This document shows, piece by piece, positions 27,501 to 39,500 of a DNA stretch of 64,000 bases (within the stretch, counting starts at the first letter, position 1; each line of letters starts with the position of its first letter). The stretch is taken from positions 12,897,501 to 12,961,500 of the forward strand of contig NC_084769.1 in the NCBI RefSeq assembly GCF_028858725.1, read 5' to 3'. Origin of the DNA: Colius striatus (Eukaryota; Chordata; Aves; Coliiformes; Coliidae). The notes under the pieces are model-generated. The model was not told where the DNA came from. It searched no databases and saw nothing but the letters and a program-made list of their open reading frames with translations. A program made the position numbers and the translations under genes.

Positions 27501-30500
27501 GGTTTTGAAGACCTCCAGAGAAGGAGCCTCCACACCCTCCTTGGGCAGCCTGTGCCAGGGCTCCCTCACCTCAACAGTGAAAGAGTTTTTTCTTATGTTT
27601 AAATGCAACTTCTTGTGTTCCAACTTCTTTCCATTATCCTTTTTCCTGTCACCAGACACAACATAAAAAAGTGCTGCCTCAACCTCCTGACATCCACCAT
27701 TTAGTTATTCATAAACGTTCATGAGGTCCCCCCTCAGTCTCCTCCAGACTAAACAGCCCCAGTTCCTGCAGCCTTTCCTCATAAGGAAGATGTTCCAGTC
27801 CCCTGATCATCTTGGTGGCCCTGTCCTGGACTCTCTCCAGAAGTCTTCTGTCCCTTTGAGCTGAGGAGCCCAAAACTGGACACAGGACTCCAGATGAGGC
27901 CTCACCAGGGCAGAGTAGAGGGGGAGGAGAACCTCCTTTGATCTGCTGGTCACAGTCTTCTTGATGCATCCCAGGATGCCATTGGCCTTCTTGGCCACGA
28001 GGGCACATTGCTGGCTCATGGTTAGTTTATTATCAACCAGCACTCCCAAGTCTCTCTCTGCAGAGCTGCTCTCCAGCATCTGGTCAACCCCCAGCCTGTA
28101 CTGGTGCAGGGGGTTGTTCCTTCCCAGATGCAGGACTCTGCACTTGTCCTTGTTGAACCTCATGAGGTTCCTTTCTGCCCAACTCTCAAGCTGGCCCCAG
28201 AACCGATCCCTGACAAACTCCACTGTAGATATATATATTTATACATATATATATAAAAAATATAAAATAAAGACTAGGTATACACCTACTATAGTCCATA
28301 ATAGTACAGCAAAAAATAGCTAGGCCACAGAGGAAGCTAGCAAGATGGCCAAAATGGGCCCAGACTAATTTCTCTGTAGAGAAATGTAACAGGATTGTGA
28401 GTAGGTTGCCTGTGCTACATTTCCAATATCCCTGTGGGAACTGATATGCCCAAAAGAGAGATGGAAGGAGACAAACACTAATTTCTTCAATGCTTTCCAA
28501 ACGTGCTACAACAGGTTCTCCTTCATAACAGTAAGCTGAATTCACAAGAACTGTATTTAAAAGGAGCATACAGGAAGCACTTGTCAGGAGTAACAGCATG
28601 ACTCTGCCAAATTGAGGTATACACATATGGGAGTTCTCAACCCCCAGCAAATACACAAATTATTGCCCTACAAGAAACACATCACAACCCCAGAATGCAT
28701 TTTCTATTTCAAATTTATAGAAGATGAGAGAAAACAAGTAAAGTTATTATGAGGATAAGATAAATGACAATCACAATTGAAGAAATGGAGAATGTAATTA
28801 TTCCTACCTTGCCATTGCTATGCCAACAACACAACCTCCAACTATGGACCAAAATCCAATCCAGCCTGCATCTACCTGACAGGACGAAAAATCAAAACAA
28901 AACAGAGAAAGGTGTCAAAGCTGAGAAAATAAGATGCTACTTCCAAAACAAATGATGGGCAGGAGCTGCAAACTGCTACCAACAGCCCTCAACAACAATC
29001 TGAAGTGCAAGACTTTTTCTAGGATCTTATAAAGGAGATAAATTCAGTAAAAGAATGACCAAGTGGCCTATGGGTCTAAATGTAACCCCCTTCTGTATAG
29101 AATCTGAGTAACATTCTCTTGATTTTCATAACACTCTATCAGAAGCTTAGAAATCTTCTCCCTACTTTATCTTTTCCACCTGGTAAATATTATTTCCTTT
29201 TACTAAAGGGACAGCAGACAACAATGCTCCTGTTTATCTGACTTGTCAAAAGGTGCACATGGTTCTGAAAATACCCAGAGCTGGCAGCGAGTCAGCAGGG
29301 ACAATCGTGACCATTTGGGATGCCAAAGCTACAGTTTAAAATTTCAGGAGGAAAAAGTGGTCCATACATATTAATAGCAGCTTAAACACAAAAACCTGAC
29401 AAAACTGTATGCTAGTGCAAAACAAAAGCATGCCACTTACAAAAACAGCTGCTGATCATCAGTCAGGAGATACTTACTTGGCTTACGTGAACGGGCGTTA
29501 ATATCAAATCGAGAACACCAGACCAGCCAGAGAAAACACCCAGTGGTATAGCATAGGCTAAAGCAATCATCAGGAATCGGAAATTGCTGTGAGGACAAAA
29601 CATATGCAATTAACTGAAGTTTATGTTAGAAATTGCACCAAGATTAGCTGCTATAAACACCCTGGAATCTACATTTGCCCATCAAGAAAAATAGCGGAGG
29701 TCTCAAGGAGGAATAAGCCAGGGAAAACAACATTGTGATAAGAAAAAGTCAGTCTCCCCACATAGTTCTGAGCTCATATGTTTCTCTTTTCTGGAAGCAA
29801 TTCCTCCACGCATTTACATGGGCAATCTAGTTCACCTAAGTGTATGTTAAGAACAATAAGCACTAATTTGAATGACAGAACACATATTTCAAGAATAAAA
29901 TCTAAGATTGATGGGGGGTTTTTAACTGTACTTAATTTTAAACTATTTCACTCCTCTTTATTTTGGTGAATGGCAGGGAAAGCTCTGGAAATGAGATGAG
30001 TACAGTTGCAAGAGTAAAAAATTTTGACAGTTTGAACTGTCAAAAACCAGAGACAAGTATAATATTCTGCTCTAAACAGTCAATGTGTTTGCTTTCTCCT
30101 CCCAATTAAAATGATTCAACCTTTAGTATGCAGTGAAGATGAAGCAGTCAAAGCTGTGTCATCATCTTCACCACACACAGCTAAACAGGAGCTGGCAGAC
30201 AAATACCAGCACCAATTTCCCCCATCCACCCACTGTAACCAAAAGCAAATGCAAAGCCTTTGCTAAGAGACCTCCAAATTTTCCTCAAAAATATTGCAGT
30301 TTGGGAACAAAACCAGAAAAATACACTTTGGACACTGCAACAGGGATATTTTAAAGTGAAAAGATTTGCAGTGATTCCAAGGCTATCCCATGGGATATCC
30401 ATGTAACCACAACATGTAGCTCCCCCCATTCCCAAGCAATTTATATAAAATTGATCCTGATCTGTATCAGTTCCTTGGCATGCAGGGACAATTTGATAGC

Positions 30501-33500
30501 ACACAGTTAAGAAAGCCAAGAGGGAAAGAAAGAGCTTCACATGCTGTCCAAAACACTCAAAGGTTTGCAGCTTACACTGTTTTACTCCCTTAGACGATCC
30601 ATGCACAGCACACCAGCCAGCATTTTTTTGCACTGTTCTTTTTCACACATCCTCTTCTTGATTAACACATTTCTATCACATGAACATATCCTCCTCTTGC
30701 AATATCATTCATGTCAGATTTATTTTTTAATGCAAAGAAAAACAACTCCCAAACTCCCAGCTTTTCCACACATTGCTTAGATTTCTCTGAATACTAAAGC
30801 ATTTGCAATCTTCTTGACAACTTTTTCCTTCTCAAGAATGCTATACTCTTGTTCTAGTTTATTTTGCATCACCTTGGCATCTCTTAAGGCAGGTTTTCTG
30901 ATGCTATTTAATATTATCCACGTAAAAGCTAATTTAACATCTGTAGAGTAAAATAAAAGGGAAAGTGCCCATTTTGCATGGAGATTATATGGCAATGCTG
31001 TAGATTGCAAAGTAGGAATAAGTCTGAATGCACTCTTTCAAAATAGCACTCTCTCAATATTCAAAATATTTAGCTATCTGAATGTCACCTTCATTAAAGA
31101 GCTACTTCTGAGGGTGTCAGTACGTTGTAACCTAATTGATCAAGAACTCTTGCGGTGTATTTGTCTTTTGTAACTCAAGCAATGAGACAGACTGGCACGT
31201 AACATAGCTACTCTGTGCCACATCCAACTCCTAACACCTACCCTCCAAGAATCAGCTCTGAATCATGACATCCTCCAGTGACAGAAGCTGCCACTCTGCC
31301 CAGTCTCCGGAATAAGGAAGGTGACCAGAGAACAGGGACATGTCAGTGACAAAATGGCACTGATCACCAGATGTCATTCTGTCCTCTTGCCTAGCAATAC
31401 CTAGTGCTGGCTACATTAAGTGCTAAAGGTATTTGAAACACACATCTTAAATAGCAGCTACGCTTTCCATGGTTCCAGTCACTTGTATTTGTTTTTGCAA
31501 GTTTGCAATTGCTCCACTGAAAACAGGAAAAATGTGCTGTCTGTCACACCATCAGTTGGTGAATCCACGCTGTCTTCCATCATATCAGCCCTTATGACAG
31601 GATATCAGCATTAGCCTCTGTTAAACCATTCTGCTGGAATATGAATTGGATTTTTCTTCTGTCAGAGGTTTGGGTTGTTTGTGGTTTTTTTTTTTCAGAA
31701 ACCTACTTAACACCACTAGAATCTCTAAAACAGGCTGGTTCAGAGGGGAGCCCAGTCAAAGTCAGTCACTGTTTTCAGAACAACTTTGACAGCACCTGCT
31801 AATGTCAGGCACACTCTGAGCAGCTTCCACCACTGGATGGTGATGTCATATGAAAGATTCCTTAAAGAAATAATGATGTACAAAAACCCTGTCAGGAAAT
31901 TGCAAAATTGCTTATATAGTCCCTTGAAAACATAAAAGGCACGTAACCAGATAAAAGCATCTAATTACTTCACAGCAAACATCACAACACGTCTTCCTAA
32001 TACAGATTTAAAGACTTATCAGCTAGTTACTTGCATTAGAATTTTTTCCATGGAAATTTGTGACATGTTCAAGAGAGGAGGGAAAGAAAAAAGTCCTATT
32101 TGCTTCACTCAAGAAACTGAGAAAGGGCACTGTACTTTTTCTAATTGAAATTCCAGCTACACTTGTCAGAGTGTGTGATAGACTGTTAAAAGATTTAGGC
32201 TTAGCTCCCAAACCATGACTAATCTGTCGTCTCCCACTGCAGGCTGAGAGAGTTGGTATCAGGACATAACCAGAGATCAGCTAATCATTATAATCTGTCA
32301 GAAGTAAGTATCCTCCAAAGCAGAAGGAAGAACCAAGGTCCTAAGCAAGTCCCCCAAAAACAGCCTACGAGGGACGATTGACCCTAAAAAGCTATGTAAA
32401 ATACAGCTCTGCAAGAAGAAGACTGCTCAAGAACCTGAAGGCATGAGGGAGTGTGAGAGCTGCAAGGTTGTGATAGATCCTTTTGGCATCCAAGGAAAAA
32501 GGTCAATGACTTCAATGGTAAAGTTATGTTACACAGATGTATTTTGAACTAATAAAACTGCAGCCTGAGAGAGAAAAAAGGGAAATTATGAACATCTCAA
32601 TTCTCATGAGTGTTGTCTGGCGCATAGTTGGGTCAATTGAACAGCTCACACCTATCCTAAATGACTTACACAGAGTTCTTATACCAGAGACTAAGTCTGC
32701 AATAAGGTGAAATCATGATTTCCTGGTACTCATCAAATGATTTACCTTCAGTCTATACCATTAAGTTAAAAGAAAGCCTCTTTGTGTCAAAAATTATGAA
32801 GTCTAGATTAGGCAGGCAACAGAGCTAAGAAGCCTAATGAACCAAATGCTGGATTTCTCTTGAAGCATAGTACCATTTTCTTTTGTAATACCCCCTTGAT
32901 TGATGGAGTGTTCCTAAAAGGCTCCCCAAGGTAAGTGTGTTTAATGATGAACTGTTGATTGTTCCACATACAGAGGAATGGAGAAGTGCCTTTGATAAGG
33001 GGTAGCATGGAAGAATGCATAAAGACCAGAGTGAAGGTCTGCATTACTTAAGCATATAGTTTGTTCTTAAGTTTCATTGATTGTGAATAGTGAGCCAGCT
33101 TTGCTGTTTACCTCCTGACCTCACCAGTATCACAGGTCCACTGTTTACAACACTTTGAACAAGGAATCTAATGGTTATCAAGCTCCCAAATGGAGTACTG
33201 TCAACAGAAATTTTGTATTTCACCTGCAGAGTCAGCTGCTGTTTGGATTTCTGTTCAACAGTAACATTTTTACAACACAGCCCTCAGGCAGGGTCTCACT
33301 ATACACCAGCTTGGGTGCATAACAGCATTCTTCTGTGTGCTAAGTGTCCTTATGAACATAGATATTTTTTAATATCCTGAGTAGGTCACTTTGCAGACTA
33401 AGTAGACAGCTGTACTCACACCTTCTCCCAACTGTCAGTCTGCTCCAGGATAAACATACAGGATTAAGCATCTTGTCAGTTATTTACTCTCCTAAACTGA

Positions 33501-36500
33501 AACAAAAGCTTCCAAAAACAAAATAAAAAACCCCCAATGACAACAAAGGATGAGTTGGTTTTGCTAGCTTGAAATACACTTAGAAAGTACAGCCCACATA
33601 ATAACTAAATGCCTAAAGCTCCACAACTATCAAATTTCAAGCACCCCTTGGTATATAGATTCAGCTCCTATGACTACATCACCCAGCAATTAGAGCAACA
33701 ATTCAAAGGCCCCCATTGAAGTTCATCTGTGCAGCATCATGTACAGGGTACAGGCCTCCACACTTAATCAGCATTCATTATACAGTTGCTTTAGCTGTTC
33801 CACTGAGATCAGACTCCCATTACACAAGACACTGTACAAACACTGGCTGAGGTGGGACTGTGTCTTACCAAAAGAGCCCAAGTGGCAGAAGCTGCAAAGC
33901 TGGAGATGTCATGTTCTTTCTAAGCTTTCTTTTTTTAAAACCCCAAAATTAAAAGCAAATTAACTCACCTTTGAACCTGTTCAGAAACACATCTGGAAAC
34001 CCTTCTACCATTTCTACTTCATATTTTAACATACAAGTAATGAGATTTAATAGATCATATATAATGGTTTCATATCATCCGTTCATTGCTCCCATGGCTG
34101 AATGAAAGCAGCTGAATATTCCTTTGAATGACAAGCAAATTCATTCCAATATAATAAGCATGGCAGAAAGCAGCTCATTATTCAGGTCCAGTGTTGTTAA
34201 TTGTTACCTCACGCTTAGCAGTATGCACACTGTAACAATCTTGTATAACCTGATGTAACAGAAGCATTGCCTAAGAAAAGCTACACTAACAGCATGACTA
34301 AAGCAGTGCTGCTGCTGACAGACTCTCATATGAAGGCTGGAGATATACATGCAGTGATTTAAAATTTAATGTCTGTTTTTTAGCAGTTAGCATCCTTTCA
34401 TGTCTCAGCATTAATATTTAATTCTATTTTGTTTAAAAGCACTACAAAACAACTTGTTTGCTCAATGAGAAGATTAAAGCACACTTGTTTTTATTTATTT
34501 AGGTGCTGATCTGCTTTGAAGTGGAAACCCAATGAGGACCTACCTTAAGAGTCTGCAGAAACTTCTCCTGTAGCTGAGCCTTTGACTCGCCGCAGCCACG
34601 CTGGGAGGGAACGGGGGCCGTGAGGGGAAGTAGGCCAATGCTGCGGAGAATATCAGGGAAACCATCCCAAATTCTAAACAAGAGGGCAGAGAAAAACAAA
34701 CCCAAGAACAGATGTTAGCATTGAAAAGCTTAAAGTCAGCCTCTGATACATAAATCCCACCACAAGTGCTTTATTACTCCTGACAACAGAACTCTATAAC
34801 TTGAAGGAGAATTTCTTATTTCCTCCCTAAGCAAGATTTCAAATTGAGATGGAGAACCACTGAGATGGAGAAATATCAGCAGTCCATTCCAGTGGCAGGA
34901 GCTGAAGAAAACCAGGCTCACACATGGGGAACTGAATGAAGTAAAAGCTTTTTCTTTTTCTCATTAGAAGGGAACTGCATTACGAAGTTCTGGCCGTGGT
35001 TCCTTGCAACGGAAGCAATGCGGTGAAGGTAACAGCCTGCCACAGACTTTAGACAGATGGGACTAGGGAAGCCCCAGGACATGGAATGACAATAAATTGG
35101 CACAGAAGATGATGAAGGCAAAGGAAAGGTCAAGCGAGGCAGTGTCTCGGGCACGAATAGCATTACATGGCAACAGAATATAAAGAGAAAAGTGTAGGAG
35201 CAGCCACAGCTCAGGAATAGAAAGAGCACAAGTAATAGAGAGAAAAATGAAAGAACACAGTTGTTTGCAGATGCTTCTCTTGTTCAGCAGCAGCTATCCC
35301 AGATCTCTGAAAAATTTCACAACAGAAATTTGGACCTGAACTTGCATAAGCACTTCACAGAAAATACACAGCAAGCCTCACCATCAGACATTCTGAGAAA
35401 AAACAACTCCAGCCACTGCCAGTCTAATTAATCTATTTTACAGGCCTTTTACAATGTATGTCATGTTCTCCACAGTCCTCGACTCCAATACTTCTCCTGC
35501 CCCTTTGAAAACAAGATTTCTTTTGCTGCTGGATAGAAAAAACGTATAGCTGAAGTGTATTATCTTAAAAGAACCTGTGATCTTATAACAAAGAAGTGTT
35601 CATCGACAGCACAAATAAATTCCAGCAGAGATGATACTCAATTGCATTGCGTTTCTTTTTTCTTCTCTTTTTAATAAATCAATATGAACGTGGCACTTTG
35701 CCAGCTCTTCTGCCAAACCAGAAGAAAATAAGTTCGGGAAACTGAAAAGTAAATAACACTCACGGTCTAAATGGATCAGCTGGCGACAGAGAAGGGAAAT
35801 GAACGTTTCTCTTCAGTGCATGGAGAAAAGTCTACACTATATTTCTTTTGAAGGCATAACTTCAAAATGGGATGTGACAATGCCATTCTTCATGATCAAA
35901 TACTAAAGGATTCATTTTGAACTATGTGGTGGCTCTTTTCTTGCTGTGGTCTAATTGCTCTTTTGAGGGTCAAAAGCACTTTAGGTAGACCTTCTCTGTG
36001 CACTTCCTCTGTTCTCCAGAAAATAAACTAGTTTCTATCTTTGTGTACATTGTTTTTGAGATGATGAACAGTAAATAACAAACCAGATGTAACTGATCAT
36101 CCCAGGTTTATGAAAGAGATGAGATGCTTTGTCACTACAGGATGGTACTAGACAGGGAAGCAGGAATCATACAATGGTAGGGCTGGAGAGGACCTCCAGA
36201 GATCATCTAGTCCAATCCCCCTGCAGAAGCAGGGTCACCTAGATCAGGTCACATAGGAACATGTCCAGGTGGGTCTTGAAGACCTCCAAGGAAGGAGCCT
36301 CCACACCCTCCCTGGGCAGCCTGTGCCAGGGCTCCCTCACCCTCACTGTGAAATAGTTTTTTCTTATGTTTAAGCGGAACTTTTTGTGTTCCAGCTTCAT
36401 CCCATTACCCCTTGTCCTGTTGCTAGATACTATAGAAAAAAGGGATGTCCCAACCTCCTGACATCCACCATTTAGATATTTGTAAATGTTAATAAGATCT

Positions 36501-39500
36501 CCCCTCAGTCTCCTCTTCTCCAGACTAAACAGCCCCAGTTCCCGAAACCTTTCCTCATAAGGAAGATGTTCCAGTCCCCTGATCATCTTGGTGGCCCTGC
36601 ACTGGACTCTCTCCAGCACTTCCCTGTCCCTCTTGAGCTGAGGAGCCCAGAACTGGACACAGGACTCCAGATGAGGCCTCAGCAGGGCAGCGTAGAGAGG
36701 GAGAAGAACCTCCCTTGACCTGCTGAAAGCTGACCTGAAGGCTTGCTGAAAGCTGTTTACCCCTTTCTTGTGCATCTAGTTCTACACATAGGTTTATAGG
36801 CATACATTCATACATACATGCATGCTCACACTTTAATCACATGGTTGCAGATTACAGCCAACAAGAATGTGACCACAGAAAGCCATAAGCTTTGTCCAAG
36901 GTGCTTATTATTTCACTTGAGCGTACTGCAATGCCACAAGGGGAAAGGCTGGGTCTTTTTCTAAAGAATGTAAAATACGTTGATAATTTTTTTAAGTCAC
37001 AGTAAAATTTTATAACAGGTGACCATCTGGGGCCTCCTCTACAGGTTGCCTCAAGATTTCTGCCAGTCAAATTGCTGCAGCAGGATTAATACAGTAACAT
37101 TTCTTCTTTTTTTTTTTTAATTATTAAATTCAACATGCAGTCCTTGTAGCACCTGCTTGCTACTCTTTAATGTTTCCCAGTGTTGTACTTTCTAAGTTAA
37201 CAAATTTGCCTCACAAGCACTGTCCTCAAACACAGAAGAGCAGAATGTACTTTGGAAACTAAAGCAGCTCCCTCTATTGAAGAATAAAAGCCTTTAGTGC
37301 CATCTTAGCTTTGTGCATGACACTTGCATCTCTATCAGAAGCCCAGGTACTGCCAAGCATATATGATTTCTTACACATCACATTCCTTCCTTGTTAGGAA
37401 ATCCTCATCTTTATCTCCATCATCTACTCTATCAGACTAGATAAAGAAGAATACATTCCCTGGACAAGCTTGATACTGTAAGTAGGGAGTAAAGTAAGCA
37501 AAAAACAAAAGGTAATAAATAGATCAACATTGAGACCAAGGGAGCTGCAGTCATAAAAGGACGTCTTCCACAGAGGCTATTGGTATCTCAGCAGCACAAT
37601 GGACACAGCAAAGCATGCAGGACTGTGCCAGTCAGTGTAAATTAGCATGCAGAAACACAGACACAGGTATCTCTTGTTGAGGGGTGGATCTGGAATGCTG
37701 AAGTATTCCAAAAGCTGGGTACCACATAAGTGACCTATGACTGTGGAAAGATGCCTACATCTTAGTCTAGGAAGTAGGTATCCTGCTGCCCGTGTAAGCC
37801 CCAATCAGAACAAAAAAAAGGTTTAGAGAGACACAAGCCTCCTTGATAAAAGTTCTTTCTCCTTCAGATAGATTTTTGAGCTACGAGTAACCTACTGAAC
37901 CCCAGAAACTCTCCTCCACATCTTGTCCTGAAACATAAGGGGGTAATGAGGGCACTTTATATGCTCACAGACATTTTTTTTAAACAAATAACGCTTTTAC
38001 ACTGATATTGAGGAAAGCACATGGCTCAAAGCTCTGGCTGCAGTCCAGAATAATTCAAGCTGCCTTACTCAATTCAGGTAATACAATTCAATCTTGAATT
38101 GTTACATTTATACTATTTCAGCTGGGAACCAGAATGTGCCGCAGCACAGATGACACAGAAAGAGGCAGTGGTAATTCAGTTGAGATAAAGGAACAGCAAT
38201 TTATTAAAACACAGAAGAGACTGGAGTTAACAGAGCAATTTCAGAATAGGTTTATAAGCAATTGCTTCGTAATCATGTTTGAGGTTAAGTCCTTGGAAAA
38301 TTAGCACACTCTTGGCATGCTACTGATCCCAAGTTAACAATTCACATCATTATCGTCTTTTAAAAGTCATCACCTACCTTTTGGAGGCTGCTTATCTAAT
38401 ACCACCTCACACACAAAAAAAACCAAGTTCCATCACAAACACAACTCCATTAGGAATGCAGTGTGCTTATCTTGTGAAACTGGCTTTCCCATAGTACCTG
38501 AAAGAAGTCATACCAAGCCCGAACACACTCGCTGAAGGAATGAGACATTTGGGTCCACCTGCTTCTATTACATTCTGTAAGATCTTTATTAGTAATATGT
38601 GAAGCCAATTTGAGCTTTGTTTTCTGCCCACCTGATCAAGGAGACCTTAAGTAGAAGCCTACCACATCTACCAAGTATTTTTTGGTCAGCAGGTGAACAG
38701 AACAGTACAACTACCAGGAAGCAGTCACCCACCACGAGGCAGCCTTCTTTCTACCTCTGGAGACTACCTGACATAACCAAGCAGGGGAGGCAGACAGCTT
38801 CTTCAGCGTAACAGGGCTGAGGCGACACAGGACAAACCCCATGAGGGATTCAAAGCAACCCCCTCTCTGACAATTCCTACCCATTTTAAACCAGTTGGAC
38901 ATTTTGAATCCCTGTGGTTCACTGCAGACCAGTGACATTCATGAACCAGCTCTTTTTTGTTGCTTGAACAGCTAAAGAGGTTGTAGGTCCTGAGAAGACA
39001 CACCCCATATGACAATCACAAGCACAGCTGCACAAACAAATCACCTCTGTTCAAAGCACTTTCAAGTGCACATTTCCTAGGAAGCAGAAGAGCTGCTGCA
39101 GGATCATTTTATGGTGGGATCAGCCAACAATCCCAAACATCTAGAGGGTGTTCCCCAACCCTTGTTAGCCCAGAAAGGCAGAAAAAGCCATGCTGAGACA
39201 TGGGGTAGGCAAGACACACCTCTGAACCTCGGCAGCAAGCAAGATCCATCCCACTTGCTGAAGAAAATGTTTAAGAAAACTTTCCAGATGAGAAAACAAG
39301 TCCAATGGGCTGCTGAAAGCAACATTTCAAGTGCTATCGGATTTAAACCAGTGGTTTTAAGCACAAAACTGTACTTCCTTTAGGTAGATGAATTCTTCTC
39401 TCTCCATGGAAAATATAGAGGGAGAGCTAAAGCATTTCTATAATCATTAGATGTTTCCTCCTATCCTGCAGGACAAAAGCTGACTTGCCTTCATTTTTCC

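Larger units (their letters stand above)
22288..28807 (-). other. SLC49A4: SLC49A4 intron 6
   Basis: About 6.5 kb, GTAGGAA to TTTTAG. It holds two long CR1 fragments in opposite orientation (about 25195-26035 plus and 27394-28223 minus), tails facing, 1.36 kb apart. A TA-rich stretch lies at about 28225-28255. Otherwise AT-rich with no recognised feature. Confidence 0.9.

Noticed and set aside
30181..30633. 150-residue minus-strand open frame in intron 4
   Set aside because: It matches no family I know, has no splice-site support and lies within a transcribed intron. Frames this long arise by chance in a 64 kb window.
34499..34705. 68-residue frame over exon 4 beginning [10 protein letters not shown]
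   Set aside because: It is out of frame with SLC49A4. The splice-consistent frame gives the [15 protein letters not shown] transporter segment instead.
36239..36775. 178-residue open frame read as a cellular gene
   Set aside because: It is the C-terminal part of CR1 ORF2 with a little flanking DNA fused at its start, not a host gene.
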